A stretch of DNA of 64,000 bases from an uncultured Clostridia bacterium. GTDB taxonomy: Bacteria; Bacillota; Clostridia; Lachnospirales; CAG-274. The position numbers and the translations under genes are program-made. Every line of letters begins with the position of its first letter. The stretch's first letter is position 1. The DNA is taken from positions 124,001-188,000 of the forward strand of contig CANRIS010000003.1 in NCBI GenBank assembly GCA_947630725.1. Direction: 5' to 3'. The notes beneath the pieces were generated by a model. The model did no database searches, was not told where the DNA came from, and worked only from the letters and a program-made list of their open reading frames with translations. Shown here one piece after another: positions 25,674 through 33,973 of this stretch.

Positions 25674-27044
25674 ATGAAATACTTAAATTTTACCGTCAAA
25701 GAGCCCGAATTTAAGGATACCATCTACTCGGTAAAGGATTTCGGCGCTGTGGGAGACGGTTTTAACAATAATACCGAGGCCATCAACAACGCAATCACTC
25801 ACTGTTCAGAAAACGGCGGCGGTGTAGTCACGATACCCAGAGGAATATTCTTCACGGGCCCCATAACCCTCAAAAGCGATGTTAATCTGCATCTTCAGGC
25901 AGGAGCCGTTCTGCTCTTTTCTTCAAATGTTGACGATTATCCCCTTGTAATGGTCAACTATGAGGGCAGTCAAGCCTATCGCTGCACCTCTCCCATAAAC
26001 GCCAACGGTGCCGTAAACATCGCCATAACGGGCAAAGGAGTAATAAGCGGCACAGGCGACCCGTGGCGCCCCGTAAAGAAGTTCAAGGTTCCCGACAGAC
26101 TGTGGCGAAAGCTCATTTCTTCGGGCGGAGCCATAAACGTATTAAACGGCGGAGAAGAAACATGGTGGCCGACTGAAAGAGCCAAGATAGGCTATGAACT
26201 TTTAAGCTCCTACGGCCCCAACCTCAAGGACTATGAGATCTGCTATGAGTGCAGAGATTATCTCCGTCCCTGTCTTGTATATCTTGAAAACTGTCACAAC
26301 ATACTCATTAAAAACGTGACATTCAAAAATTCGCCTGCATGGAGCATACATCCGTTTATGTGCGACAATATTACAATAACAAACGTAAAAGTAAACAACT
26401 CCGAAACCGCCCAGAACTCTGACGGCATAGACATAGACTGCTGTCATAATGTAAAGATAACCGACTCATCCTTTGACGTAGGCGATGACGGTATCTGTAT
26501 GAAATCGGGCAAAAACGCCGAGGGTCGGGAAAGAGGCATACCTACATACAACGTATATGTATACAACTGTACCGTATTCCACGGTCACGGCGGCTTTGTG
26601 CTTGGCAGCGAAATGAGCGGCGGTCTGCGCAATATAGAGATAGCCGAATGTACCTTTATAACCACCGACTGCGGCGTAAAGCTCAAAAGCTGCGTAGGCA
26701 GAGGCGGAGTAATAGAGGATATATACATTCACGATATAAATATGATGCATATTCCCGGAGAGGCAATCGTTTTTACAACAAGCTATGACATAGACTCTCA
26801 CGAGGGTATGGACGTTTCGGAGGAGGAAATACCCGAATTCAGAAACGTAATCGTTGAGGATGTCACCTGCACGCACTGCAAGACCCCTATCTCCATTGTA
26901 GGTCTCAAGGAACGTCCCATACACGATGTTACGCTTAAAAACATAAGAATCGCAGCCAAAAATCTCGACAAAATATATAAATACGCCGAAAACATAAAGG
27001 AACACAACATAAACATAACGGAGCTTGCGGACGAAAATTATTAA
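25674..27044 (+). CDS. Glycoside hydrolase family 28 (polygalacturonase-type)
   Basis: Right-handed beta-helix enzyme, 456 residues, expected to hydrolyse galacturonan or rhamnogalacturonan linkages in pectin. An N-terminal VKDFGAVGDGFNNNTEAI leads into the helix coils. The catalytic signatures are NSDGID (about 248), GDDGI (about 270) and FHGHGG (about 303); the final RIK-type position reads KLKSC. The ATG at 25674 follows GGAGG and is chosen over a longer frame. No signal peptide is seen, which suggests an intracellular enzyme acting on imported oligogalacturonides. A 9-bp tandem repeat begins across its stop codon. It pairs functionally with the pectin esterase at 39443. Confidence 0.92.
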   Translation: MKYLNFTVKEPEFKDTIYSVKDFGAVGDGFNNNTEAINNAITHCSENGGGVVTIPRGIFFTGPITLKSDVNLHLQAGAVLLFSSNVDDYPLVMVNYEGSQAYRCTSPINANGAVNIAITGKGVISGTGDPWRPVKKFKVPDRLWRKLISSGGAINVLNGGEETWWPTERAKIGYELLSSYGPNLKDYEICYECRDYLRPCLVYLENCHNILIKNVTFKNSPAWSIHPFMCDNITITNVKVNNSETAQNSDGIDIDCCHNVKITDSSFDVGDDGICMKSGKNAEGRERGIPTYNVYVYNCTVFHGHGGFVLGSEMSGGLRNIEIAECTFITTDCGVKLKSCVGRGGVIEDIYIHDINMMHIPGEAIVFTTSYDIDSHEGMDVSEEEIPEFRNVIVEDVTCTHCKTPISIVGLKERPIHDVTLKNIRIAAKNLDKIYKYAENIKEHNINITELADENY

Positions 27045-27068
27045 AATTATTAAAATTATTAAAATTAT
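27034..27068 (+). repeat. 9-bp tandem repeat across the GH28 stop codon
   Basis: AAAATTATT is repeated almost four times, starting within the last codons of the GH28 gene. The 9-base period gives three in-frame TAA codons. Confidence 0.85.
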
Positions 27069-27114
27069 CAAACACCCCCGATTTTTCCGCAAACTCATAT
27101 AAACCCGTACACAT

Positions 27115-27144
27115 AAGGCTCTCTGCTTACTGCAAAGAGCCTTT
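27115..27144 (+). repeat. 30-bp direct repeat, left copy (hairpin)
   Basis: Identical over 30 bases to 30022-30051. It is itself a hairpin (AAGGCTCT / AGAGCCTT) and may act as a terminator after the GH28 gene. The two copies bracket the membrane protein/prenyltransferase pair. Confidence 0.85.
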
Positions 27145-27219
27145 ATGAGCATAATTTTATACTTGCCCGTTGGGGGTACCGATACATTATGCTCTATGTA
27201 TAATACGCAAAAAAAACAG

Positions 27220-27248
27220 TAGACAAATCAGGCGGTTTGCACTATAAT
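27220..27248 (+). promoter_or_regulatory. Probable sigma-A promoter of the membrane protein/UbiA pair
   Basis: TAGACA, 17 bases, TATAAT, 57 bases upstream of the ATG at 27306. A second TATAAT at 27199-27204 lacks a well-placed -35. Confidence 0.65.
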
Positions 27249-27305
27249 AAATATTAATAATTTATTGCACAATATGTCTTGATATTAAAAATAACGGAGG
27301 AGAAT

Positions 27306-28958
27306 ATGAAAGGTTTAAATAAAAAAATTTCCGGAAAGGAGGATAAGCTTCGGGTTCTTGCAAAAAAATATGCAAATAACCTAAAGAACAATTGGTTTAT
27401 TCCAATATCTGCCGTTGCGGCATTTATACCATACAGTAAAGTTTCGGTACCCGGTATAGTCGGGTTGGTTTCGGCGTTTGTTGTCATAACCGCCGCTGCT
27501 TCGATGATCGAATCAACGTGGAACTATTCAAAGGGATGCAATAAAGTAATTCGTGTTATTGCGGCACTTTCAGCCATCGGCATATGCTTATGGGGCGATG
27601 GAGTATTGACAAGCGCGCCTCGTACGATTATAGCAGGGCTTGCCGACAAAATGCATTTGCTTATAACGGTGTTGTCATTTCCGTTTATATATATGTGCGT
27701 ATTGTTTGTCTGGAATGAGCTTACAGATATTTTTTCCAAAGCAGGAACTTTTAAAGATATTACAAAGTATGAATCGGTGATTTATTCGATTATTTTACTA
27801 TGTTTATTTTTTTTTGTTGCAATAGCCTTTTATCGATCAAATGCATTGTATGATACAAAGTTAGTCACAGTCAATGTTATATATACAAGCGATTCCCCGT
27901 TCTTTATAAATAATACGGTCTATTTATCTCTATGTCACGGAGAAAATGATATAAGGCAGCCCTTGTTTGCGGTTTTTTCCGCGCCGTTTGCGGGAATACC
28001 GTATTTGGTTACACAATTATTCTCCATGTCTGTTACGGCAAAGGCCATCGTTCTTGATTATTTTCAGATTTTAATGCTCTTTGCTGCGAATTTTATACTT
28101 TCTGAATCTATGGGGCTCAGAGGGATAAAACGCTTGTGTTTTATATTATTGATATGCTCGACATATATGTATCTGTTGTTTAACTTTATGATAGAACAAT
28201 ATATAGTCGCTTATTTTTGGTTGATTTTGTGCATATATCTCATATCGGAGGGACGTATAAAACGTTTTGCTTTTTTTGGCGCGGCCGGTACGCTGACAAC
28301 AAGCGTTATTCTCGCTCCGTTTTGCTCCAAGTATTCTCCGTTTAAATCCTTCATAAATTGGTTTAAGGATATGGTAGTGCTGGGATTTGGGTTATTCATA
28401 TGTATTTTTGCATTTTACAGATTTGATGTTTTATATAATCTTATAGAAAGGATCAACCTCCTCAAACGGTTTGCCGGCGTCAACAATATTAATTTTATAC
28501 AAAAATTATATATGTATACGGATTTTGTCCGAAATTGCATAATCGCTCCGCACGCAGGCGCTGCATCTCCCCAGGGATTTCTCTCATGGCAGGTAAACGC
28601 AGTGACAGGCTTTTCAGTTATCGGTATAATATTCTTTATATTATCTGTTGTAAGTGCAATTCTGAACAGGGATAAAAAGACAAGTCTGTGCGCAGCCGAA
28701 TGGCTTGTTTTTTCTGTTGTCCTGCTGCTGATTTTTGGGTGGGGAATTCCGGAGAACGGACTCATTTTGTACTCGCTGTATTTCGGATGGGCATTTTTGG
28801 TTTTGATGTTCCAATTTCTTGAAAAAATAGAGGACAAGCTGAGAATAAAATATATTGTTCCGACAGTCTGTTTTATATGCACCATAATATTGCTTATGAT
28901 CAATATTCCCGCAATTAAAGATATGTTGGAATTTGTTGCGGTTAATTATCCCATGTGA
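27306..28958 (+). CDS. Polytopic membrane protein, possible GT-C glycosyltransferase
   Basis: A 550-residue protein with a basic N-terminus and about eleven to thirteen hydrophobic segments. I do not recognise a specific family. The large extracytoplasmic loop between the early and middle membrane segments ends in ENDIRQPLFAVF, a layout similar to GT-C-fold enzymes that take sugars from polyprenyl-phosphate donors. GGAGG precedes the ATG. Only 18 bases separate it from a UbiA-type gene of the kind that makes polyprenyl-phosphate sugar donors, which supports a shared glycan role (inference). The gene is more AT-rich than its neighbours and lies between 30-bp repeats, hinting at transfer. It could also be a flippase or O-antigen-like polymerase. 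Confidence 0.6.
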   Translation: MKGLNKKISGKEDKLRVLAKKYANNLKNNWFIPISAVAAFIPYSKVSVPGIVGLVSAFVVITAAASMIESTWNYSKGCNKVIRVIAALSAIGICLWGDGVLTSAPRTIIAGLADKMHLLITVLSFPFIYMCVLFVWNELTDIFSKAGTFKDITKYESVIYSIILLCLFFFVAIAFYRSNALYDTKLVTVNVIYTSDSPFFINNTVYLSLCHGENDIRQPLFAVFSAPFAGIPYLVTQLFSMSVTAKAIVLDYFQILMLFAANFILSESMGLRGIKRLCFILLICSTYMYLLFNFMIEQYIVAYFWLILCIYLISEGRIKRFAFFGAAGTLTTSVILAPFCSKYSPFKSFINWFKDMVVLGFGLFICIFAFYRFDVLYNLIERINLLKRFAGVNNINFIQKLYMYTDFVRNCIIAPHAGAASPQGFLSWQVNAVTGFSVIGIIFFILSVVSAILNRDKKTSLCAAEWLVFSVVLLLIFGWGIPENGLILYSLYFGWAFLVLMFQFLEKIEDKLRIKYIVPTVCFICTIILLMINIPAIKDMLEFVAVNYPM

Positions 28959-28976
28959 GTTTGGAGTACGATAGAA

Positions 28977-29837
28977 ATGAAGAAATATCTAAAATTAATG
29001 CGCGTTGATCATTACATAAAAAATCTGTTGGTATTTGCCGCCCTTGCGTGCAGCGGACAGCTTTTTAACCGTGAAAAATTCTTTATCTGCGTTATGGGCT
29101 TTATCGCCTTCTGTATGGTCTCCTCGGCAGTATATGTGATTAATGATATACGGGATGCGGAAAAGGACAGACTTCATCCTATGAAATGTAAAAGACCAAT
29201 TGCCTTGGGGGATATATCGGTCAGGACTGCGTACGCCCTGCCGGTGTTGCTTTTTGCGGCGGCTACGGTATCCGTTTGGCTGACGCATCGTTACCTTCCG
29301 GCACTGCTGCTGCTTTTATATGTTTTACTTAATTTGGCGTACAGCTTCGGATTAAAAAATATTCCTATTGTCGATATAATCATATTGGTATCGGGATTCC
29401 TGATCCGTGTGATTTATGGAGCGATTATAACCGATATTGTTATATCAAATTGGCTGTATCTTACGGTTGTTGCCATATCGTTCTATTTTGCGCTTGGCAA
29501 GAGAAGAAACGAATTGAAAATGGTCGGACACGAAAGCAGAACAGTGTTGAAAGAATACCCGCTGAGCTTCCTTGATAAAAGTATGAATATGTGTCTGACG
29601 CTGGCGAATGTTTTTTATGCCTTATGGAGCATGGATAAAACCACAATGTCGGCTTACAAAAATAAGTATTTAATATTGACTGTTCCAATCGTTCTTATTA
29701 TAACAATGAAATACAGTCTTGATATTGAAGGAAATTCAGATGGCGATCCTGTCGAAGTACTTCTGAGTGACAGGGTGCTGATAGTTTTATGCTTATTATA
29801 CTTCGCGGTTATGTTTTCTGTTTTATATTTAAAATAA
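28977..29837 (+). CDS. UbiA-family prenyltransferase, decaprenyl-phosphate phosphoribosyltransferase-like
   Basis: Integral membrane prenyltransferase of 286 residues with about eight hydrophobic segments. The first aspartate-rich motif NDIRDAEKDRLHP starts at about residue 56, and KCKRPIALGDIS follows it. The opening MRVDHYIKNLLVF and the NDxxDxxxDRxHPxKxxRP pattern are those of decaprenyl-phosphate 5-phosphoribosyltransferase-like proteins, which transfer phosphoribose to a polyprenyl phosphate, rather than of quinone or heme enzymes. It follows the GT-C-like gene closely. The DprE1/DprE2 epimerase genes that would complete a polyprenyl-phosphate-arabinose route are not in this window. Base composition matches its AT-rich partner. 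Confidence 0.8.
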   Translation: MKKYLKLMRVDHYIKNLLVFAALACSGQLFNREKFFICVMGFIAFCMVSSAVYVINDIRDAEKDRLHPMKCKRPIALGDISVRTAYALPVLLFAAATVSVWLTHRYLPALLLLLYVLLNLAYSFGLKNIPIVDIIILVSGFLIRVIYGAIITDIVISNWLYLTVVAISFYFALGKRRNELKMVGHESRTVLKEYPLSFLDKSMNMCLTLANVFYALWSMDKTTMSAYKNKYLILTVPIVLIITMKYSLDIEGNSDGDPVEVLLSDRVLIVLCLLYFAVMFSVLYLK

Positions 29838-29861
29838 CTGCAAATAACTGCAAATAATTGC
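29832..29861 (+). repeat. 10-bp tandem repeat across the UbiA-like stop codon
   Basis: AAATAACTGC, AAATAACTGC, AAATAATTGC. The 10-base period places TAA at 29835, 29845 and 29855, one in each reading frame. Confidence 0.85.
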
Positions 29862-29976
29862 AAAATCATAGGGCATAAAGTAAATAAACGAAAAACGAAA
29901 AAAACTATATCATTTAAGGAAGGACAAGCCTTTCAAAAAACTGTTTTATAGATTAAATAATAACCTGACATATAAT

Positions 29977-30012
29977 AACCCCATTTTCATCTTTGAAAAA
30001 TGGGGTTTTTTG
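29977..30012 (+). terminator. Terminator of the membrane protein/UbiA operon
   Basis: AACCCCATTTT pairs with AAAATGGGGTT and is followed by a T run. The intergenic 29838-30160 otherwise holds the tandem repeats and the right 30-bp hairpin repeat. Confidence 0.9.
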
Positions 30013-30021
30013 ACAATCTGC

Positions 30022-30051
30022 AAGGCTCTCTGCTTACTGCAAAGAGCCTTT
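30022..30051 (+). repeat. 30-bp direct repeat, right copy (hairpin)
   Basis: Second perfect copy of the 27115-27144 hairpin; it ends in a T run and could be a second terminator. It is followed at once by an 11-bp tandem repeat. Confidence 0.85.
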
Positions 30052-30054
30052 TTA

Positions 30055-30097
30055 ATACTTTTTTGATACTTTTTTGATACTTTTTTGATACTTTTTT
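30055..30097. repeat. 11-bp tandem repeat, nearly four units
   Basis: Unit ATACTTTTTTG repeated 3.9 times without change. Non-coding, between convergent genes. Confidence 0.9.
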
Positions 30098-30160
30098 ATA
30101 TTTTTAGGATACTGCCGATATGTCCCATATTTCCATTAAAACAGCTTCCTTTTGTCAGTG

Positions 30161-32374
30161 TCAATAGTGCTTTCTTTTATAGAATATCACAAAAAGGAAG
30201 GACAAAATCAGTACCGTTATGAGTACAATGCAGGGAAAAAGCTCCTTCAAAATATCCGCTGCAGAATTTTCCGCCGAGGGTCTGCCGCCCATATAGGCTC
30301 TGCTCGGGTTTTCCTCTCCTGTCCTGCCGGCGAAATCCTCACGGGGAGGTCTCCCCTGCCATTGTCCCCCGACAGGCTCTCCCTCCGACACAGCCCCTCC
30401 TCTGCCTGCGCCGATTTCTCCGATTTCACCGTTTTCACCGTTTTTTTCGTTTCTCTCTGTATCGGCAGGCATTTTCATAATATCGTCACCGTTCATACCG
30501 TTAAAATGCCTATTGGACTGCGGCATACCCTCGGGAGCAGCCACGGTTCCGCCTTCATCGGTCATATCTCTCATTCGTCCTCTCCTTGCCATTCCTCCCG
30601 TCATACCGCCGCTGCCATAGGAGGAAACCGTATTTTCCGCCTTGACAGACCCGACCTCTTTATCGTCTATAAAAAGGCTGTATTCTTCGCCCGAAGCAAT
30701 GTCCCCCGAGCTTGCCAGAACACAGTCAAAGGTCTTGGGCGATTCGCCGCTGAATATTGTATTCTGTTTGCTGTCCTTTATACATATTTCGCTGCCCGAC
30801 TCGAATATCTCATCGGTATAAAAAACAAGGCTTTTCTGCGCAGATATTTCGGATGGAGGTTCAGCCATTCCCGAGCTTCCCACAGCTAAAATAGAGCCTC
30901 CGTTTATTGCAAAGCCGTATTCGCTGTCTACCGAAGAATTTCCGCTGTTTTCGGGGCCGTAGACATATACCTGTCCTCCGTTCAGCACTGCCGCTCCGTT
31001 GGAGTCAAGCCCGTCGCCGTTGGTCTCTACATATATATTTCCTCCGTTTATGGTGAGATAGGTGTTCTCATCTGTTATCTCAGCGTTTCTCATTCCCATA
31101 GGGCCGCCAAAGCCGCCGTTTTCCGATGGACCTGCCGCATTTATGCCATCGTCCGATGACAATATCGAAATATCTCCTCCGTCAATAACAATGCGGTCGC
31201 CCTCAATGCCTTCACGACATCTTATTACATCAAGGCTTTCACAGTTGACCGTCAGATCGTCATCGGCGTGAACGCCATCGTCCTCAGTGCTTAGTTTAAA
31301 GCTGCCTCCCCGAACCGAAATATCCCCGTTGGAGTGTATGCAGTCGTCAACGCTGTCAAGGACAAAGCTTCCGTTGTTTATAACGATATTGGTTCCTGCC
31401 TTAAGTGCCTTTTTGCTGGGTTCGTCCTCCTCGCTTTCCTGAGCCTGCGCAGGCTGTCTGACCTTTTCACCTCTGCCGAAAAAATCGTTCTGCACTGTCG
31501 CGATTTCGTCTGCGCCTCCTCCGCATATTATGTCCGCTGTCTCTCTGTCAAGATAGAGAGCCGATGAAGCCGAAATTCCATCGCCGCCGCTTTCTATGGT
31601 TATCGAGCTGTCCTCAACCGCTATAAAGCCCCTGTCGCTGTCGTTATCATCACATATTATGCCGTCTCCCTGAGAATCGGCGGTTATGCTGCTTTCGATA
31701 ATTCCAATAAAGTCGTTTGCGCTTATGGCGTCATCGGCTGCGTTTATTTCAAGATCGGCTCCAACTATTTTAAGTCCGTCATTTGATTTTATTGCGTCCG
31801 AAAAGCTGCCGTCTACGATGAGCCTTCCCTCTCCGTTTATTACAAGATCGTCCTTTGAATATATGGCGGCATCGGGCTTTCCGTCTGTCATAAGCCCCTC
31901 GCCGTATGTTTTTCCGTCAGATATGTGGTTTGTGGTGTCGGCTGCGGCGGAAATAACAGTCTTGTCCGCCTGAGCTATATATATGGCTGAAAAATCCTCC
32001 GAATTTATGCTTGCGCCGTTCAGAATAAGCCTTACAACGCCCGAATTTTCGCAGTCTACCACAATGCGCCCGTTGTCAAGACTTCCCGAAATAACATAGC
32101 TGCCCGCATCCAGAACGGTTATTACATTGTTTTCAACAACAACATTTTTGCTGTCCGAAACGGCTGCGCCGCCATTGAGGTCGATTCTCTCAGCGTCCGA
32201 AAAATCGCCGTATCCATCGTCCTCTGTATATGTTATGCTGTGATTTTCGCCGTAGATCCTTTCGTCCGTATCGCCCGACTTATCCTTAAGCACATACATT
32301 GCAAATACACAGCCGAAAAATGCCGCCGCCATAAGTATCCACGCAAGTATATTCATATTTTTTGAGCTTATCAT
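30161..32374 (-). CDS. Cthe_2159-like beta-helix carbohydrate-binding-type protein
   Basis: 737-residue surface protein. An N-terminal membrane anchor (about 7-27) is followed by a long repetitive beta-helix region full of DDGI/SDDGINA/EDDGVHADD turns (about 60-520), the pattern of the Cthe_2159/DUF4353 group, reported to bind cellulose-type glycans. Aspartate-rich turns suggest calcium binding. The C-terminal part is Gly/Met/Arg-rich and low complexity (about 585-705), ending in a second hydrophobic segment (about 712-733) with a basic tail, so the protein may be anchored at both ends. AAGGTGAT precedes the ATG, 13 bases from the DUF4956 stop. It forms a three-gene cluster with DUF4956 and a VTC-type gene. 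Confidence 0.8.
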   Translation of the reverse strand: MISSKNMNILAWILMAAAFFGCVFAMYVLKDKSGDTDERIYGENHSITYTEDDGYGDFSDAERIDLNGGAAVSDSKNVVVENNVITVLDAGSYVISGSLDNGRIVVDCENSGVVRLILNGASINSEDFSAIYIAQADKTVISAAADTTNHISDGKTYGEGLMTDGKPDAAIYSKDDLVINGEGRLIVDGSFSDAIKSNDGLKIVGADLEINAADDAISANDFIGIIESSITADSQGDGIICDDNDSDRGFIAVEDSSITIESGGDGISASSALYLDRETADIICGGGADEIATVQNDFFGRGEKVRQPAQAQESEEDEPSKKALKAGTNIVINNGSFVLDSVDDCIHSNGDISVRGGSFKLSTEDDGVHADDDLTVNCESLDVIRCREGIEGDRIVIDGGDISILSSDDGINAAGPSENGGFGGPMGMRNAEITDENTYLTINGGNIYVETNGDGLDSNGAAVLNGGQVYVYGPENSGNSSVDSEYGFAINGGSILAVGSSGMAEPPSEISAQKSLVFYTDEIFESGSEICIKDSKQNTIFSGESPKTFDCVLASSGDIASGEEYSLFIDDKEVGSVKAENTVSSYGSGGMTGGMARRGRMRDMTDEGGTVAAPEGMPQSNRHFNGMNGDDIMKMPADTERNEKNGENGEIGEIGAGRGGAVSEGEPVGGQWQGRPPREDFAGRTGEENPSRAYMGGRPSAENSAADILKELFPCIVLITVLILSFLFVIFYKRKHY

Positions 32375-32386
32375 AACATCATCACC

Positions 32387-33055
32387 TTATGACATATATT
32401 CGCCGTTGTATGTAACGAGAGAAGCGTTAACAACACCCTCTAAATCCGTCAGCCTGTTTATAAAGCCGCTGTCGTCCTTAAGCCTTACCTCATAGATAAG
32501 CTCCGTTCCGTGTCCCGATACCGACTTTGACTTCAGAACATTCTTTTTTGTATCCGAGCCTATTATGTCCATAGAGGCTCTTTCACCTTCGGGGCTGCTG
32601 CAGTTTATTACAAGTATATAGGGAATATCCCTTGTTTTTCTTGTGGAAAAAACGATAATGACAACGCCTATTATTACGGAGCCTATAATTGCGAGAGCAA
32701 TAAGCCCCGCCCCGAGGACGATTCCCACAGCGATCGCCCAGAAAAGAAAAGCTATGTCCATAGGCTCCTTTATGGCTGTTCTGAAACGTACGATCGACAG
32801 AGCGCCCACCATACCGAGAGAAAGAACGACATTTGACGTAACCGCTATAATAACGAGACTTGTTATCATTGTCATAGCTATGAGAGATACCCCGAACGAA
32901 TCGGAATACATTACTCCCGAATAGGTTTTTTTGTATACCATAAATATAAACAGCCCCGTCACAAACGAAAGACACAGCACAAGAGTCGCATCAAAGGGAG
33001 AAAAATCGGTCAGATTTGTCAAAAAGCTTGATTTGAAAACATCGTTGAAATTCAT
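32387..33055 (-). CDS. DUF4956 membrane protein
   Basis: 222-residue protein with four predicted hydrophobic segments in the first 130 residues (for example LVLCLSFVTGLFIFMVY and VVLSLGMVGALSIVRFRTA) and a soluble C-terminal alpha/beta domain. The SIVRFRTAIKEPMDIAFLFWAI region (seen as SIVRFRTAIKEP, FLFWAI) is the family hallmark; the function is unknown. It sits 24 bases after the VTC-type gene and 12 before the beta-helix protein. DUF4956 is regularly seen beside VTC-type polymerases, so a joint role in making or exporting a polymer is plausible but unproven. Confidence 0.85.
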   Translation of the reverse strand: MNFNDVFKSSFLTNLTDFSPFDATLVLCLSFVTGLFIFMVYKKTYSGVMYSDSFGVSLIAMTMITSLVIIAVTSNVVLSLGMVGALSIVRFRTAIKEPMDIAFLFWAIAVGIVLGAGLIALAIIGSVIIGVVIIVFSTRKTRDIPYILVINCSSPEGERASMDIIGSDTKKNVLKSKSVSGHGTELIYEVRLKDDSGFINRLTDLEGVVNASLVTYNGEYMS

Positions 33056-33079
33056 ATAAATGATCCTTTCTTTAAAAAT

Positions 33080-33745
33080 TTATTGTCTGACGGCGACATA
33101 TTTTGAAAATGCCGCAAGGCTGCGCCCGTTGAGGCAGACGCATTTTTTTATTATTTCGGGGAGATATTCGTCCCATTTTACTTCCAGTATGGATTTTCCG
33201 CAATACACGGGAGCGCAAAGCTCGGGGCTTAAAAAATCGTCTGTAAAGCTGCTGCCCCTTATATTCGTGTCAAAGGTTATGCGAACGTTTCCCAGAGGGT
33301 ATACAAAACATTCCCTTCTGTATACCACAATGGATTTCGGTCTTAAAAGGCCGAATTTCATTTTTGCGTACAGCTCCTTAAAAAGCGGTCTGGAGCTTTC
33401 AGCCAAAAAATCAGTGTCGCCGTCTATGATCCTTCTGCAATCGTCCTCCGATAACCTCACTGACTCCTTAAAGCAAAGTCCGTGTAGCTTGCTTTTCTTT
33501 TCAAGCCTTATGAATGAGGTGTCGTCATTATAAAAACGTATTCTGAATTTTTCACGATAATTAAGTCCGTCTGTTTTTTCTCTGAGGGCATTGTCGGCAT
33601 AGTTATCAAAATAAAGGCTCTTTACGACATAGGCGCCGTCATCTCCGCTGTTTGCGTCTTTTTCGGCAAACTGTCCGAGCCGCTTTTTCATAAGAAGAAT
33701 GTCACAGCTATTGACGCTGTATTTGTTTTCGTGCCTTGGTTTCAA
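33080..33745 (-). CDS. VTC-domain polyphosphate polymerase-like protein
   Basis: 221-residue protein of the VTC catalytic-domain family, a tunnel-shaped fold that in yeast makes polyphosphate from ATP. Conserved basic residues line up in RHENKY, SLYFDN, REKFRIRFY, RLEKKSK, FKESVRL, VYRREC and VRITFDTN, with an acidic ILEVKWDEYLP near the end. A TTG start at 33745 is preferred: GGAGG stands 8 bases before it and overlaps an in-frame GTG three codons upstream. No membrane segment is present; DUF4956 probably provides it. Whether the product is polyphosphate in this organism is inference from the fold. Confidence 0.85.
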   Translation of the reverse strand: MKPRHENKYSVNSCDILLMKKRLGQFAEKDANSGDDGAYVVKSLYFDNYADNALREKTDGLNYREKFRIRFYNDDTSFIRLEKKSKLHGLCFKESVRLSEDDCRRIIDGDTDFLAESSRPLFKELYAKMKFGLLRPKSIVVYRRECFVYPLGNVRITFDTNIRGSSFTDDFLSPELCAPVYCGKSILEVKWDEYLPEIIKKCVCLNGRSLAAFSKYVAVRQ

Positions 33746-33773
33746 ATTTTTCACCTCCCGTACTGCCGGTTTT

Positions 33774-33820
33774 GATATTCCAATATTTAATATATATGTG
33801 TTTAATATATATGGAATATC
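33774..33820. repeat. AT-rich inverted repeat upstream of the VTC-type operon
   Basis: GATATTCC at 33774-33781 and GGAATATC at 33813-33820 flank two tandem copies of a TTTAATATATATG-like unit. It lies 29 bases upstream of the VTC-type start and could be an operator or part of the promoter region. Confidence 0.6.
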
Positions 33821-33880
33821 CTTGTATAGTATAATAAAACATAAAAATTAAACAGCAATGTAATAAAAATTAAAAAATAT

Positions 33881-33936
33881 TAAAAACGCCCGTATGAGGG
33901 AGACTGTGTTCCTGTCATACAAGGCGTTTTGTATAA
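33881..33936 (-). terminator. Terminator of asnA
   Basis: AACGCC..GTATGA pairs with TCATAC..GGCGTT through an interrupted stem, followed by TTTTTAATATTTTTT on the minus strand, 38 bases past the asnA stop. Confidence 0.75.
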
Positions 33937-33973
33937 GATCTGAAATATTAAATATTGTTATGTACGGATAATT

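Noticed and set aside
25420..29837. The plus-strand block next to tRNA-Leu as a tRNA-integrated genomic island
   Set aside because: The block faces the 5' ends of the tRNAs, not the 3' end where integration usually occurs, and no integrase or repeated tRNA end was found. The 30-bp repeats enclose only part of it.
30055..30097. The 11-bp repeat array as a CRISPR or an origin iteron set
   Set aside because: The units are contiguous without spacers, are T-rich and lie between convergent genes; no cas or replication genes are nearby.
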